Below are positions 44,402 to 53,370 of a DNA stretch of 64,000 bases, one piece after another. Position 1 is the first letter of the stretch. Every line of letters begins with the position of its first letter. Location of the stretch: NCBI RefSeq assembly GCF_006496635.1, contig NZ_CP022958.1:3038001-3102000 (forward strand), read 5' to 3'. Both the position numbers and the translations under genes were made by a program. This DNA comes from Azoarcus sp. DD4 (GTDB lineage Bacteria > Pseudomonadota > Gammaproteobacteria > Burkholderiales > Rhodocyclaceae). A model generated the notes under the pieces. The model did not search any database and had not been told where the DNA came from. It saw nothing but the letters and a program-made list of their open reading frames with translations.

Positions 44402-46546
44402 GTGCGCCCGCATTGCCTGAAACCGCTCTGCCTGCTCGTCGCCGGCATCTGCAGCTCCCCCGCCATCGCCCAGACCACCCCGGCCGGATCGAATGCGCTT
44501 TCCGAAGTACTGGTCGTCGACCAGCGCGACGCCCAGGTCGAACGCAAGACGTCCGACATCCAGAAGATCGTCATCTCCGAGACCGAGATCGAGCGCTTTG
44601 GCGACGCCACCGTCGGCGATGTGCTGCGCCGGCTGCCCGGCATGACCTTCACCGGCCCGGCCGGCGTCACCAAGGACATCCGGATGCGCGGCCTCGACAA
44701 GGGTTACACGCAATTCCTCATCAACGGCGAAACGCTACCTTCGGCCAAGAAGGAACGCCAGATCCAGGTCGACCGCCTGCCGGCCGACATGATCGAGCGC
44801 ATCGAGATCATTCGTAACCCGAGCGCCATGTACGACGCCAACGGCATCGGCGGCACGGTGAACATCGTCCTCAAGAGCCGCGCCGACGGCCTCACCCGCC
44901 TGCGCGCCGCCTACGGCAGAAATGGCGACATGGAGGTCGGCGACGTAGTGGCGCAATGGTCGCGGCGCTTCGACAATCTCGACGTGCTGCTCGCCGCCTC
45001 GCACACCGTCGGCGCGGAAGACGTGGACGAGGACAAGATCGCCTACAACGCCAACGGCACCGTGAAGCAGATCGAGCTCAAGGACAAGCCGGTCAGGAAG
45101 GACGAGACCCTGTTCGCGCCGCGCTTCGTCTGGCACTTCGGCGAAGACCGGCTGACGCTGGAGCCCTTCATTTCCAACGGCAGCGAACGCAAGGACGAAC
45201 CCACCACCACCTACAACGCCAACGGCACGATCAACAAATCCACCGACAAGGACGAGGACAAGACCGACAACATCGGCCGGCTGGCCGCGCGCTACGACGG
45301 CAAGGCGGGCTGGGGCGACTGGTTCGTGAAACTGGGCGCGCAGGAAGCGGAAGAGAAAAAGGACGCCACCACGCTCGAGTACCGGGCCAACGGCACTCTC
45401 AGCAAGACCACGCTGGAGGACGAGACGCTGCGCGAGCGCGGCGTCTATGCCGGAACCGGTGTCAGCGTCGCACTAGGCAGCGACCACCGCCTGTCGGCCG
45501 GCCTCGAATGGCGCGACGGCGACTACCGCAACCGCAAGACCAAGACCGAGAACGGCGTCAACAAGTCCGAGGCGAAGGACAGCTTCGACATCGACGAAAC
45601 CCGCCTGATCGCCTACCTTCAGGACGACTGGCGGATCAACGCCGACCACGCGCTGACCCCCGGCATCCGCATCGAGCGCATCGAGCGCGAATCCACCGAC
45701 AGCAACGACGTCACCCGCAAGAACGACCTCACCGGCACCAATCCCTCGCTGCACTACCGCTGGGGGCTGAGCGAAGACCTCAACCTGCGCGCCAGCGTCG
45801 CCCGCACGGTGAAGCTGCCCAAGTTCGACGAACTCAACCCCTTCCTCAAACTCGACAGCGGCGTATACAAGGGCGGCAACCCCGACCTCGAGCCGGAAAC
45901 CGCGCTCGGCTACGAACTCGGCCTGGAGCAGTACTTCTGGGGCAACCGCGGCGTGGTCGGCATCAACTTCTACCGCCGCGACGTCGACGACTTCATCCAG
46001 AAGGAAGAGCGGCTGGAAGGCGCGCTCAGGGTGGAACGCCCCTACAACGTCGGCGAGGCCCGCTTCTGGGGTGCAGAACTCGACTGGCGCATTCCGCTGC
46101 TGCGCCAGGGCACCCACGAGCTGACCCTCACCGGCAACCACAGCGAAATGCGCGGCCGGGTGAAGGTGAAGGGCGTGTCCGGGACCAGCGAGGTCAAGGA
46201 CATGCCGCCGCGGGTGACCAACCTCGGGCTGGACTGGCTGTATCGCCCGACGATGTGGTCGGCGGGCTTCAGCATGAATTACCAGCCGACCTTCACAACC
46301 GACGGGGTCAATTCCGACGGTGTGCGCGAAGTCAAGCGCCGCGATGCGGCGACGCAGCTCGATCTCTACATGAGCAAGGCGATCAGCCCGGCAGCCGAAC
46401 TTCGCCTGATCGCCAAGAACGTGCTCGCCGTCGACAAGGAAGAGGAAACCACCAAGTACACCACCGCCGGCGCCATCAGCAGCCACGAGTGGAAGGTGGA
46501 ACATTCCAGGCCCATGGTCATGGTCACCCTCGAAAGCCGGTTCTGA
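44402..46546 (+). CDS. TonB-dependent siderophore/iron receptor
   Basis: The product is a 714-residue outer-membrane receptor starting at GTG 44402. The signal peptide ends at SSPAIA, a TonB-box-like LSEVLVVD follows, then the plug (GDVLRRLPGMTFTG, IRMRGLDKGYTQFLINGE, IEIIRNPSAMYDANGIGGTV). The barrel ends in ESRF. It includes a conspicuous periodic motif, Y-N/R-ANGT, at residues 215, 271 and 327. The Fur box and the downstream PepSY and reductase genes support Fe-siderophore uptake. No ligand can be named. Confidence 0.9.
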   Translation: MRPHCLKPLCLLVAGICSSPAIAQTTPAGSNALSEVLVVDQRDAQVERKTSDIQKIVISETEIERFGDATVGDVLRRLPGMTFTGPAGVTKDIRMRGLDKGYTQFLINGETLPSAKKERQIQVDRLPADMIERIEIIRNPSAMYDANGIGGTVNIVLKSRADGLTRLRAAYGRNGDMEVGDVVAQWSRRFDNLDVLLAASHTVGAEDVDEDKIAYNANGTVKQIELKDKPVRKDETLFAPRFVWHFGEDRLTLEPFISNGSERKDEPTTTYNANGTINKSTDKDEDKTDNIGRLAARYDGKAGWGDWFVKLGAQEAEEKKDATTLEYRANGTLSKTTLEDETLRERGVYAGTGVSVALGSDHRLSAGLEWRDGDYRNRKTKTENGVNKSEAKDSFDIDETRLIAYLQDDWRINADHALTPGIRIERIERESTDSNDVTRKNDLTGTNPSLHYRWGLSEDLNLRASVARTVKLPKFDELNPFLKLDSGVYKGGNPDLEPETALGYELGLEQYFWGNRGVVGINFYRRDVDDFIQKEERLEGALRVERPYNVGEARFWGAELDWRIPLLRQGTHELTLTGNHSEMRGRVKVKGVSGTSEVKDMPPRVTNLGLDWLYRPTMWSAGFSMNYQPTFTTDGVNSDGVREVKRRDAATQLDLYMSKAISPAAELRLIAKNVLAVDKEEETTKYTTAGAISSHEWKVEHSRPMVMVTLESRF
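45044..45547 (+). repeat. 56-residue internal repeat in the receptor barrel
   Basis: The motif Y-[NR]-A-N-G-T begins at residues 215, 271 and 327, exactly 56 residues (168 nt) apart, and a degenerate copy (TENGVNK) follows about 54 residues later. Copies two and three are also preceded by similar K-D-x-x-T-T segments. The period equals roughly two barrel hairpins, suggesting duplication. Confidence 0.6.
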
Positions 46547-46581
46547 CAACAACAACCCTCAGCCCCCACCAGGAGTCTCCG

Positions 46582-47385
46582 ATGAATCTCCGTTTCGACA
46601 GCCGCACGTGGCATATCTGGGTCAGCGTGATCCTTTCGCTGCCCATCCTGATCGTCGCCGTCACCGCGGTCTTCATCGCGCACAACAAATCGCTGCGCCT
46701 GGGCGAGATTCCGGTGGCGGTGAGCTGGCTCCCCGGCTACGGCGGCAACGAAGCCGCGAAGGCCCAGAATGAGCCGCGCGCCAGCCTGCTCAGCAGCCGC
46801 GGCGAGCACTACGTCGGCACCACCGGCGGGCTCTACCGGCTGGAACAGGGGCAACTGGTGGCCGAGCCCACCTTCGCCGGCAACCAGATCCGCGGCCTGG
46901 CCGAGGCGGCTTGGGGCATGGTCGCCGCCACCAAGCACGGGATCTGGCTGGCACGCGACGGCCAGTGGCAGCGCGTGCACGCCGGCGACGCCTGGAGCGC
47001 GACCACCCGCGCCGACGGCAGCGTCGTGGTGGCGGTCAGGGACGGCGGTCTGCTCGTCAGCCGCGATGGCCACCGATGGCAGGCCGATACCACGCTCATG
47101 CCGGCGCTGGCCGCACTGCAGGGCGAAAGCGGCGTCGAGACGGTCACCCTCGCCAGGCTGGTGATGGACCTGCACACCGGCAAGGCCATCGTCGGCAAGC
47201 ACCTCGAATGGCTGTGGATAGACCTCGTCGGCCTGGCGATGACCCTGCTCTCGCTCACTGGCGTATATATGTGGTGGCGTGGCGAACGCCGCAAGCGCGA
47301 CATGCAGCGGCAAGGCCTGCCGACCGCCAGCGCCGCAACCCCGGCAGGCGTCGTACCGGCGCATACCGGTAGCCCGCGCGCTTGA
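46582..47385 (+). CDS. PepSY-associated inner-membrane protein
   Basis: The product is a 267-residue protein with an N-terminal helix (VSVILSLPILIVAVTAVFIA), a periplasmic domain of about 180 residues and a C-terminal helix (LWIDLVGLAMTLLSLTGVYM, then WWRGERRKR). Both ends show the PepSY_TM pattern (WHIWVSVILSLPIL; LHTGKAIVGKHLEWLWID). Such proteins accompany siderophore receptors and may transfer electrons or assist iron release. CAGGAG precedes ATG 46582, and the downstream reductase gene overlaps its stop. Confidence 0.83.
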   Translation: MNLRFDSRTWHIWVSVILSLPILIVAVTAVFIAHNKSLRLGEIPVAVSWLPGYGGNEAAKAQNEPRASLLSSRGEHYVGTTGGLYRLEQGQLVAEPTFAGNQIRGLAEAAWGMVAATKHGIWLARDGQWQRVHAGDAWSATTRADGSVVVAVRDGGLLVSRDGHRWQADTTLMPALAALQGESGVETVTLARLVMDLHTGKAIVGKHLEWLWIDLVGLAMTLLSLTGVYMWWRGERRKRDMQRQGLPTASAATPAGVVPAHTGSPRA

Positions 47386-48491
47386 AGATCGCGGCCCTGC
47401 TCCTGGCGGCTCTGGGCCTGATCGGCCTGGCCTTCGTCATCTACCTGCTGGTCGACGGCCTCCGCGCCGTGCTTGAACGCTGGCGGAACGAGCGACGCCT
47501 GCGCCCGCTCGCCCTGGTGGTGCGGGCTCGCGAGGAAGTGGCGGGCGACCTGCTCCGCCTCACCCTGGCCCATCCGCGCCGACGCGGCCTGCCCCGCTTC
47601 GACGCCGGCCAGCATGTGCTCATGCTGGCGCCGGCCGGCCCCGGCGGTCGTGCGATCCGGCGCGCCTATTCGCTTGCCGCCTGGCATCCGCGACCGACCC
47701 AATACGAACTCGGCATCAAGCGCGAGGCGCAGGGCGCAATGTCGTCGTGGGCCTGGGACGCACTGCTGCCGGGCAGCGTCGTGCGGGTCTCGCCGCCGCG
47801 CGGCGAATTCGTGCTCGGCCCGGACGACAGCGAACTCGTGCTGACAGGCGGTGGCATCGGCATCACGCCGATGCGAGCGATGGTGCACGCAGCCCTCGCC
47901 CGCCCCGACTCCAGCCGTCGCATCGTGTTGCTGCACGCGGCCCGCCATGCAGAGGCGCTGCTTTATCGCGCGGAGTTCGACAGGCTGGCCGAGCTGCATC
48001 CGCGCTTTTCCTACCTGCCGCTGGTATCGCGCCCCACTGCAGCCTGGCGAGGCGAACGCGGCCGGCTGGACGCACGCCGGATGCTGGATGCGGTCAGCCG
48101 GCCGGGCAGCGCCCAGTTCTACCTGTGCGCAGGCATGGCACTGCTGGAAAGCCTGCACACCGGCCTGCTTGCCGCGGGCATCACGCCGGCGCAGATCCAC
48201 TGGGAAGCTTTCGGCATGGCCGCCGCGGCAGGTGGCTACGGCCAAGCCATCACGCTGGGCGACGGTCGTCGCATCGAGACCGCGGGCGAACCCAGCCTGC
48301 TTGCCACCCTGGAGGCGCACGACTGCGCGCCGCCGTCGGAGTGCCGCGCCGGCAGTTGCGGCCAATGCCGTCTGCGGCTGGAAGCCGGCGAGGTCCGCTG
48401 GATGCTTGCGCCGGCCTGCCGACTCGACGACGGCGACATCCTGCCCTGCGTCTGCCAGCCGGCCGGCGATCTGCGCATACGCGCCGCCTAG
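47382..48491 (+). CDS. Membrane-anchored ferredoxin-type NAD(P)H oxidoreductase
   Basis: The product is a 369-residue flavin/iron-sulfur reductase. An N-terminal helix (about 2-25) is followed by a FAD domain (RRAYSLAAW), an NAD(P) domain (LVLTGGGIGITPMRAMVH; YLCAGMALLESL) and a C-terminal plant-type [2Fe-2S] domain with cysteines in SECRAGSCGQC and again in PACRLDDGDILPC. It probably reduces imported ferric siderophores with the PepSY protein. The only good start is TTG 47382, which overlaps the upstream stop as TTGA. Confidence 0.88.
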   Translation: MKIAALLLAALGLIGLAFVIYLLVDGLRAVLERWRNERRLRPLALVVRAREEVAGDLLRLTLAHPRRRGLPRFDAGQHVLMLAPAGPGGRAIRRAYSLAAWHPRPTQYELGIKREAQGAMSSWAWDALLPGSVVRVSPPRGEFVLGPDDSELVLTGGGIGITPMRAMVHAALARPDSSRRIVLLHAARHAEALLYRAEFDRLAELHPRFSYLPLVSRPTAAWRGERGRLDARRMLDAVSRPGSAQFYLCAGMALLESLHTGLLAAGITPAQIHWEAFGMAAAAGGYGQAITLGDGRRIETAGEPSLLATLEAHDCAPPSECRAGSCGQCRLRLEAGEVRWMLAPACRLDDGDILPCVCQPAGDLRIRAA

Positions 48492-48523
48492 GGCGCCCAG
48501 CCGGACGCGCCAGGCACCAGCCT

Positions 48524-49627
48524 TCAGCCGCGCGCGTCGCCCCAGCGCAGGGTGGTGGTGTCTTCGCCGACGTAGCGCGTCTCGCCGGTGCGATCCACGC
48601 AATACTGCGGCGACACGATCTTGTCGGTGAAGCGCTGGCCCTCGCCGATGCGGGTGTATTCGAACAGGATGCTGCGTTCCACCCGCGCGCCGGCGCGCAG
48701 ATGGCTGCCGTGGCCGATCCACGTCGGGCCGATCACCGACGCGCCCGGGTCGATGCGCACGCCGGAGCCGATGTGCACCGGCCCGACGATCTGCACGCTT
48801 TCCCAGGCGATGGAGGTGTTGAGCCCCACCCAGACTCCCGGCTTGACTTCGCGGCCCGGCATGTCCATCTGCGCGATCTCTCCGCGCAGCACCCGCTGCA
48901 GCACCGACCAGTAGTCGGTGAGGCGGCCGATGTCGATCCAGTTGAAGAAACGCTTCTGGGCGAAGAAGGGCAGTTCCTTCTGCACCAGCAGCGGAAAGAG
49001 TTCGCTGCCGATGTCGAAGGCGCGGCCCGGCGGAATGAGGTCGACCACCTCCGGCTCGAAGATGTAGATGCCGGTGCTCGCCAGCGTGGAGCGCGCTTCC
49101 GCGGGCCTGGGCTTTTCCTGGAAGGACTGTACCCGCCCGGCGTCGTCCGCCACCACCACGCCGTAGTTCTGTACCTGGTCGCGCGGCACGTCCAGCGTCA
49201 CCACGCTGGCAAGCGCGCCCTTGTGACGATGCTCGTCTAGCGCGGCACGGATGTCGAGGTCGATGATGGCGTCACCGCACAGCACCAGCGTGGTTTCGTC
49301 GAAAAAGCCGCTGAAGTCCTGGATCTTGCGCATCCCGCCGGCCGAACCCAGCGGCCGCGGCACGATCTCGCCGTGCTCGCGCACGCCCTCGTACGAATAG
49401 CCGATGGAGACGCCCCAGCGGTGGCCGTCGCCGAAGTAGTCCTCGATCTTGTAGTGGTTGAATGCCACGTTGATCATGATTTCGTCGACGCCGTAGCGCG
49501 CCAAGTGCTCGATCAGGTACTCGAGCACCGGTTTGCCGAGGATGGGCACCATGGGTTTGGGCAGATTGGTGGTCAGCGGGCGCACACGCGTCCCCTGGCC
49601 GGCGGCGAGGATCATTCCCTTGGCCAA
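48524..49627 (-). CDS. Sugar-1-phosphate nucleotidylyltransferase, GDP-mannose pyrophosphorylase-like
   Basis: The product is a 367-residue enzyme with the nucleotidyltransferase signature MILAAGQGTRVRPLT and LPKPMVPILGKPVLEYLIEH. A sugar-binding CGDAIIDLD and NYGVVVADDAG follow, then a C-terminal left-handed beta-helix (VGPVHIGSGVRIDPGASVIG). It likely makes GDP-mannose or another NDP-sugar for the exopolysaccharide. TTG 49627 is favoured because CAGGAGAAG lies just before it; ATG 49615 has no ideal site. It is the last gene of the exopolysaccharide operon in the window. Confidence 0.82.
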   Translation of the reverse strand: MAKGMILAAGQGTRVRPLTTNLPKPMVPILGKPVLEYLIEHLARYGVDEIMINVAFNHYKIEDYFGDGHRWGVSIGYSYEGVREHGEIVPRPLGSAGGMRKIQDFSGFFDETTLVLCGDAIIDLDIRAALDEHRHKGALASVVTLDVPRDQVQNYGVVVADDAGRVQSFQEKPRPAEARSTLASTGIYIFEPEVVDLIPPGRAFDIGSELFPLLVQKELPFFAQKRFFNWIDIGRLTDYWSVLQRVLRGEIAQMDMPGREVKPGVWVGLNTSIAWESVQIVGPVHIGSGVRIDPGASVIGPTWIGHGSHLRAGARVERSILFEYTRIGEGQRFTDKIVSPQYCVDRTGETRYVGEDTTTLRWGDARG

Positions 49628-49697
49628 TTCGCTTCTCCTGTATTGATTGAAAACGCGGGCAACCGGCGGGCGTGACGGCCGCGCCGGTTCGGGCGGT

Positions 49698-51020
49698 TCA
49701 GGCCCGCCCGATGCCGTGGTATTCGATGCCGGCCGCACGCACCACGGCGGGCTCGTACATGTTGCGGCCGTCGAACAGCACCGGCTGGCGCAGACGGCTG
49801 CGGATGGCATCGAAGTCAGGGCTGCGGAATTCCTTCCATTCGGTCACGATCACCAGCGCATCCGCGCCTTCCAGCGCGCTCTTGGGGCGGCCGGCGTAGG
49901 CGATGCGCGGCTCGTCGCCGAAAATGCGCTCGGCCTCCAGCATCGCCACCGGGTCGTAGGCGGTGACGCTGGCGCCGCGCTTCAACAACTCGGCGACGAT
50001 CACCCGGCTGGGCGCTTCGCGCATGTCGTCGGTATTGGGCTTGAACGCCAGCCCCCACAGGGCGAAGCGGCGGCCGGACAGATCCTCGCCGAAGCGGCGG
50101 ACGATCTTGTCGATGAGCACATGCTTCTGGGCATCGTTGGCCTCCTCGACCGCGGCGAGCACCCGCAGGCTGCCGCCGTGCTCGGCCGCAGTGCGGATCA
50201 GCGCCTTCACATCCTTGGGAAAGCAGGAGCCGCCGTAGCCGCAGCCGGCATAGAGGAAGTGCCAGCCGATGCGCGGATCGGAGCCGATGCCCTGGCGCAC
50301 CAGTTCGATGTCGGCACCCAGCGTCTCCGCCAGGTTGGCGAGTTCGTTCATGAAGCTGATACGGGTTGCCAGCATGGCGTTGGCGGCGTACTTGGTGAGC
50401 TCGGCGCTCTTCACATCCATGAACACCAGCTTGTCGTGCTTGCGCTGGAAGGGCGCGTAGAGCTGGCGCATCAGCTCGATGGCGCGCTCGTCCTCGGCGC
50501 CGACGACGATGCGGTCGGGCCGCATGAAGTCCTCGACTGCCGCGCCCTCCTTCAGGAATTCCGGGTTGGAGACGACGCTGAAGGGGATGTCGGCGCCGCG
50601 CTCGCCCAGCGCTTCCGCCACCGCGGCGCGCACCTTGTCGGCGGTGCCCACCGGCACCGTGGATTTGTCGACGATGACGCGGTAGCCGTCGAGATGGCGG
50701 CCGATGTTCCGCGCCGCGGCCAGCACGTACTGCAGGTCGGCGGAGCCGTCCTCGTCCGGCGGCGTGCCGACGGCGATGAACTGGATGACGCCGTGCTGCG
50801 CCGCCCGTACCACGTCAGTGGTGAAGGCCAGCCGCCCGGCCTCGACATTGCGCCGGACCACTTCCAGCAGGCCGGGCTCGTGAATGGGGATGCCGCCCTG
50901 CTCCAGCACCTGGATCTTGGCCGGGTCCACGTCCAGGCACAGCACTTCGTTGCCGACGTCGGCGAGGCAGGCGCCCGACACCAGGCCCACGTAGCCGGTA
51001 CCGATCACGGTTATCTTCAT
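49698..51020 (-). CDS. ugd: UDP-glucose 6-dehydrogenase
   Basis: Makes UDP-glucuronate from UDP-glucose with two NAD+. The 440-residue enzyme has the Rossmann motif MKITVIGTGYVGLVSGACLA, STVPVGTADKVRAAV, the catalytic cysteine in YAGCGYGGSCFPKDVKAL, and the C-terminal ALWGLAFKPNTDDMREAPS. Its product is the donor for the GumK-like glucuronosyltransferase encoded upstream. ATG 51020 is set by the Rossmann motif. Confidence 0.96.
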   Translation of the reverse strand: MKITVIGTGYVGLVSGACLADVGNEVLCLDVDPAKIQVLEQGGIPIHEPGLLEVVRRNVEAGRLAFTTDVVRAAQHGVIQFIAVGTPPDEDGSADLQYVLAAARNIGRHLDGYRVIVDKSTVPVGTADKVRAAVAEALGERGADIPFSVVSNPEFLKEGAAVEDFMRPDRIVVGAEDERAIELMRQLYAPFQRKHDKLVFMDVKSAELTKYAANAMLATRISFMNELANLAETLGADIELVRQGIGSDPRIGWHFLYAGCGYGGSCFPKDVKALIRTAAEHGGSLRVLAAVEEANDAQKHVLIDKIVRRFGEDLSGRRFALWGLAFKPNTDDMREAPSRVIVAELLKRGASVTAYDPVAMLEAERIFGDEPRIAYAGRPKSALEGADALVIVTEWKEFRSPDFDAIRSRLRQPVLFDGRNMYEPAVVRAAGIEYHGIGRA

Positions 51021-51039
51021 TGCAATTGCTCCGCTGTAG

Positions 51040-51798
51040 TCAAGAAATCGATTCGGTCGCCGCCGTACCCTTGCCCGCCGCCAGGCAGATCGACAGGAAG
51101 GCGACGATGTCCACGGTGTAGCGCCGCAGCAGCCGGCGCGGTTCGCAGCACAGCCGGAACAGCCATTCCAGCCGCGCCTTGCGCACCCAGGCCGGTGCCC
51201 GCCGCGCCTCGCCGGCAAGAAAATCGAACAGCGCCCCGACACCGAACATCAGCGGTGCATCGATCGCGTCGTCGTTGTCGAGCATCCACTGTTCCTGCAT
51301 CGGATTGCCGAAGGCCACCAGCACCAGGTCGGCGCCGCTGGCGTTGATGCGCGCGGCAAGCTCGCCGCGCCCGCTCAGGGCGGCGAATTCGTCATAGCCG
51401 TCGCAGCACCCCACCACCGGCTGGCCGTAGTCGATCGCAAGGCGACGCGCCGCCCGCTCGGCGACGCCCGGCCGCGCGCCGAGCAGGAAGATGCGCAGCG
51501 GCCGGCGACTGGTCCGGCACAGGCGGGGAATGAAATCGGTGCCGTTGAGGTTGTCGGCGAAACGGCGGCGGTGCACCAGCCAGGCGGCGAGATCGACACC
51601 GATGCCGTCGTTCACGATACGCACCGACGGACGCGCCATGGCCGGCAGCAGCTTGCGGCACTGGACGATGAAATTGGTGTTGGCAAACAGCACCCGCCGC
51701 TTCTCCCGCCGCTCGCAGGCGGCGATCAGTTCATCGGCAAGGGTAGCGGCATCGGTGCGCAGGATGCGGTAGCCGCCGAGATAGAGGGTGTCGTCCAT
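51040..51798 (-). CDS. WecG/TagA/CpsF (GT26) glycosyltransferase, GumM-like
   Basis: The product is a 252-residue glycosyltransferase. It has the family motifs FANTNFIVQCRK, VRIVNDGIGVDLAAWLVHRR, LVAFGNPMQEQWM and the C-terminal membrane-contact stretch (GVGALFDFLAGEARRAPAWV, then LEWLFRLCCEPRRLLRRY). In xanthan synthesis the GT26 enzyme GumM adds the second backbone glucose; the same step is inferred here from the neighbours. AAGGA lies 7 nt before ATG 51798. Confidence 0.85.
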   Translation of the reverse strand: MDDTLYLGGYRILRTDAATLADELIAACERREKRRVLFANTNFIVQCRKLLPAMARPSVRIVNDGIGVDLAAWLVHRRRFADNLNGTDFIPRLCRTSRRPLRIFLLGARPGVAERAARRLAIDYGQPVVGCCDGYDEFAALSGRGELAARINASGADLVLVAFGNPMQEQWMLDNDDAIDAPLMFGVGALFDFLAGEARRAPAWVRKARLEWLFRLCCEPRRLLRRYTVDIVAFLSICLAAGKGTAATESIS

Positions 51799-51885
51799 GT
51801 CCGGGTCCTTGACGGGCTGGGAGTGAGATGGCTGGCTGGATGAAGTTCGTCGGCTCGCGGCCGGTGCGTGCATCGTCATCCGCTC

Positions 51886-53355
51886 TCACCCCGCGCGCCG
51901 CGGGCGCAGCAGTTCGCCGAAGGCGTCGTAGCTGCTGTCGCTCAGACGGGTGACAAGAAGATGCGCGAGCACATAGGTGAGCGCGCCGCCGGCAATGCCG
52001 AGTGCCAGCAAGCCCCACAGCGGCAGCTCGCCCGCCGCCGCGTGCGCGGTCGCCAGCACGGTTGCGAGCATGGCGGCCGTGGCGAGCACCGGCGCCTTCA
52101 AGGCGTGGAAGAGCGACATCAGCCCGGTTTCGAGCCTGCGCCCGACCGAACGCTGGGCCCACGGCCACACCAGCACGCTGGCGCCGACGAAGGCGAGGCT
52201 GACTGCGAAGAGCCCCTGATGCGCGGCAACCCAGGCGAACCCGGCGGCCAGCACCACCTGCGCCAGCCCGCGCAGCAGCGGAATGCGACGCTCGCCCACC
52301 GCGAACAGCAGGTAGTCGTTGGTCTGATTCACCGCCAGCATCAAGTGCAGCAGGCCGAGTGCCGCCACCACCGGCGCGGCCGGCGCCCACACCGGCCCGA
52401 ACACCGCATCGATCAGCGGCACCGCCAGCGCCCCCAGCCCGCCGAGCAGCGGCGCCATGATGAAGAGGGTGACGCCCAGCACCCGCACGTAGGCCTTGCG
52501 CAAGGCCGGGACGGCGCCGGCCACCGCATCGGCAAAGGCGGTCATCGCCACCTTGAGCATGGAGCTGCCCACCACCAGGTAGATCGCCGAGGTGATGCGC
52601 TTGGCGAAGTTGTAGAGGCCGGTGGCATGGCTGCCGAGCAGGATGCTCACCAGCAGGGTGTCGCCGTGCGTGGTCAGGAAACCCATCAGGCCCGACACGC
52701 CCACCTGCGCGATCTCGCGCCGGTACTGACGGCGCGGGCCGTCCCCGCCCCATAGTTGCGGCAGCCAGCGCGACTGCGCCACCAGCAGGACGAGCGCCAG
52801 CACCGCGCCGACTACCTGCTGCGCGACCAGCGCCATCACGCCCTCGCCGCGCAGCGCCAGCACGATGCCGATCGCACCGCCCACCGACACCGAGACGATG
52901 GAGCGGATCGCCAGCACCCGGAAGGCCATCTGCCGGATCAGGCGCGCCTCGTAGGCCCGCGCCAATCCGGTGCACAGCACCGCCAGGCTCATCCAGCGCA
53001 GCACCGGTTCGAGCTCCGGCTGGCCATAGGCCCGCGCTACCCAGCCCGAGGCGGCGGCGACGATGGCGGCGAACAGCATGGCCGCCAGCGCGCAGCGGCG
53101 AAAGGTCCAGGAATAGAGCGCGTCGTCGGGACTGGCCGCGCGCGCAGCCGGCATCGCGATGGCGTCGAAGACGACCTGGCGCAGCGCGGTGACCACCAGA
53201 TGGGCGACCGCGAGGATGCCGAAGTGCTCGGGCAGCAGGAAGCGTGCGAGCACGATGAAGATGGCGAAGGACAGCACCTGCTGCGCGAGGTTGTCGAGCA
53301 TCGACCAGATCGCGCCGGCACCGAAGCCGGTCTTGCGTGTCGAGGGAGGCGTCAT
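51886..53355 (-). CDS. Polysaccharide flippase (Wzx/GumJ-like)
   Basis: The product is a 489-residue integral membrane protein with about 12-14 hydrophobic helices, of the PST/Wzx lipid-linked oligosaccharide exporter type. Recognisable parts are GAIWSMLDNLAQQVLSFAIF, VLARFLLPEHFGILAVAHLV, GDTLLVSILLGSHATGLYNF and FGPVWAPAAPVVAALGLLHL. It would flip the completed repeat unit to the periplasm, the role of GumJ in xanthan assembly. It lies between the GumK-like and GumM-like genes. Confidence 0.85.
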   Translation of the reverse strand: MTPPSTRKTGFGAGAIWSMLDNLAQQVLSFAIFIVLARFLLPEHFGILAVAHLVVTALRQVVFDAIAMPAARAASPDDALYSWTFRRCALAAMLFAAIVAAASGWVARAYGQPELEPVLRWMSLAVLCTGLARAYEARLIRQMAFRVLAIRSIVSVSVGGAIGIVLALRGEGVMALVAQQVVGAVLALVLLVAQSRWLPQLWGGDGPRRQYRREIAQVGVSGLMGFLTTHGDTLLVSILLGSHATGLYNFAKRITSAIYLVVGSSMLKVAMTAFADAVAGAVPALRKAYVRVLGVTLFIMAPLLGGLGALAVPLIDAVFGPVWAPAAPVVAALGLLHLMLAVNQTNDYLLFAVGERRIPLLRGLAQVVLAAGFAWVAAHQGLFAVSLAFVGASVLVWPWAQRSVGRRLETGLMSLFHALKAPVLATAAMLATVLATAHAAAGELPLWGLLALGIAGGALTYVLAHLLVTRLSDSSYDAFGELLRPRRAG

Positions 53356-53370
53356 TGCAGCGGCGCTCGG

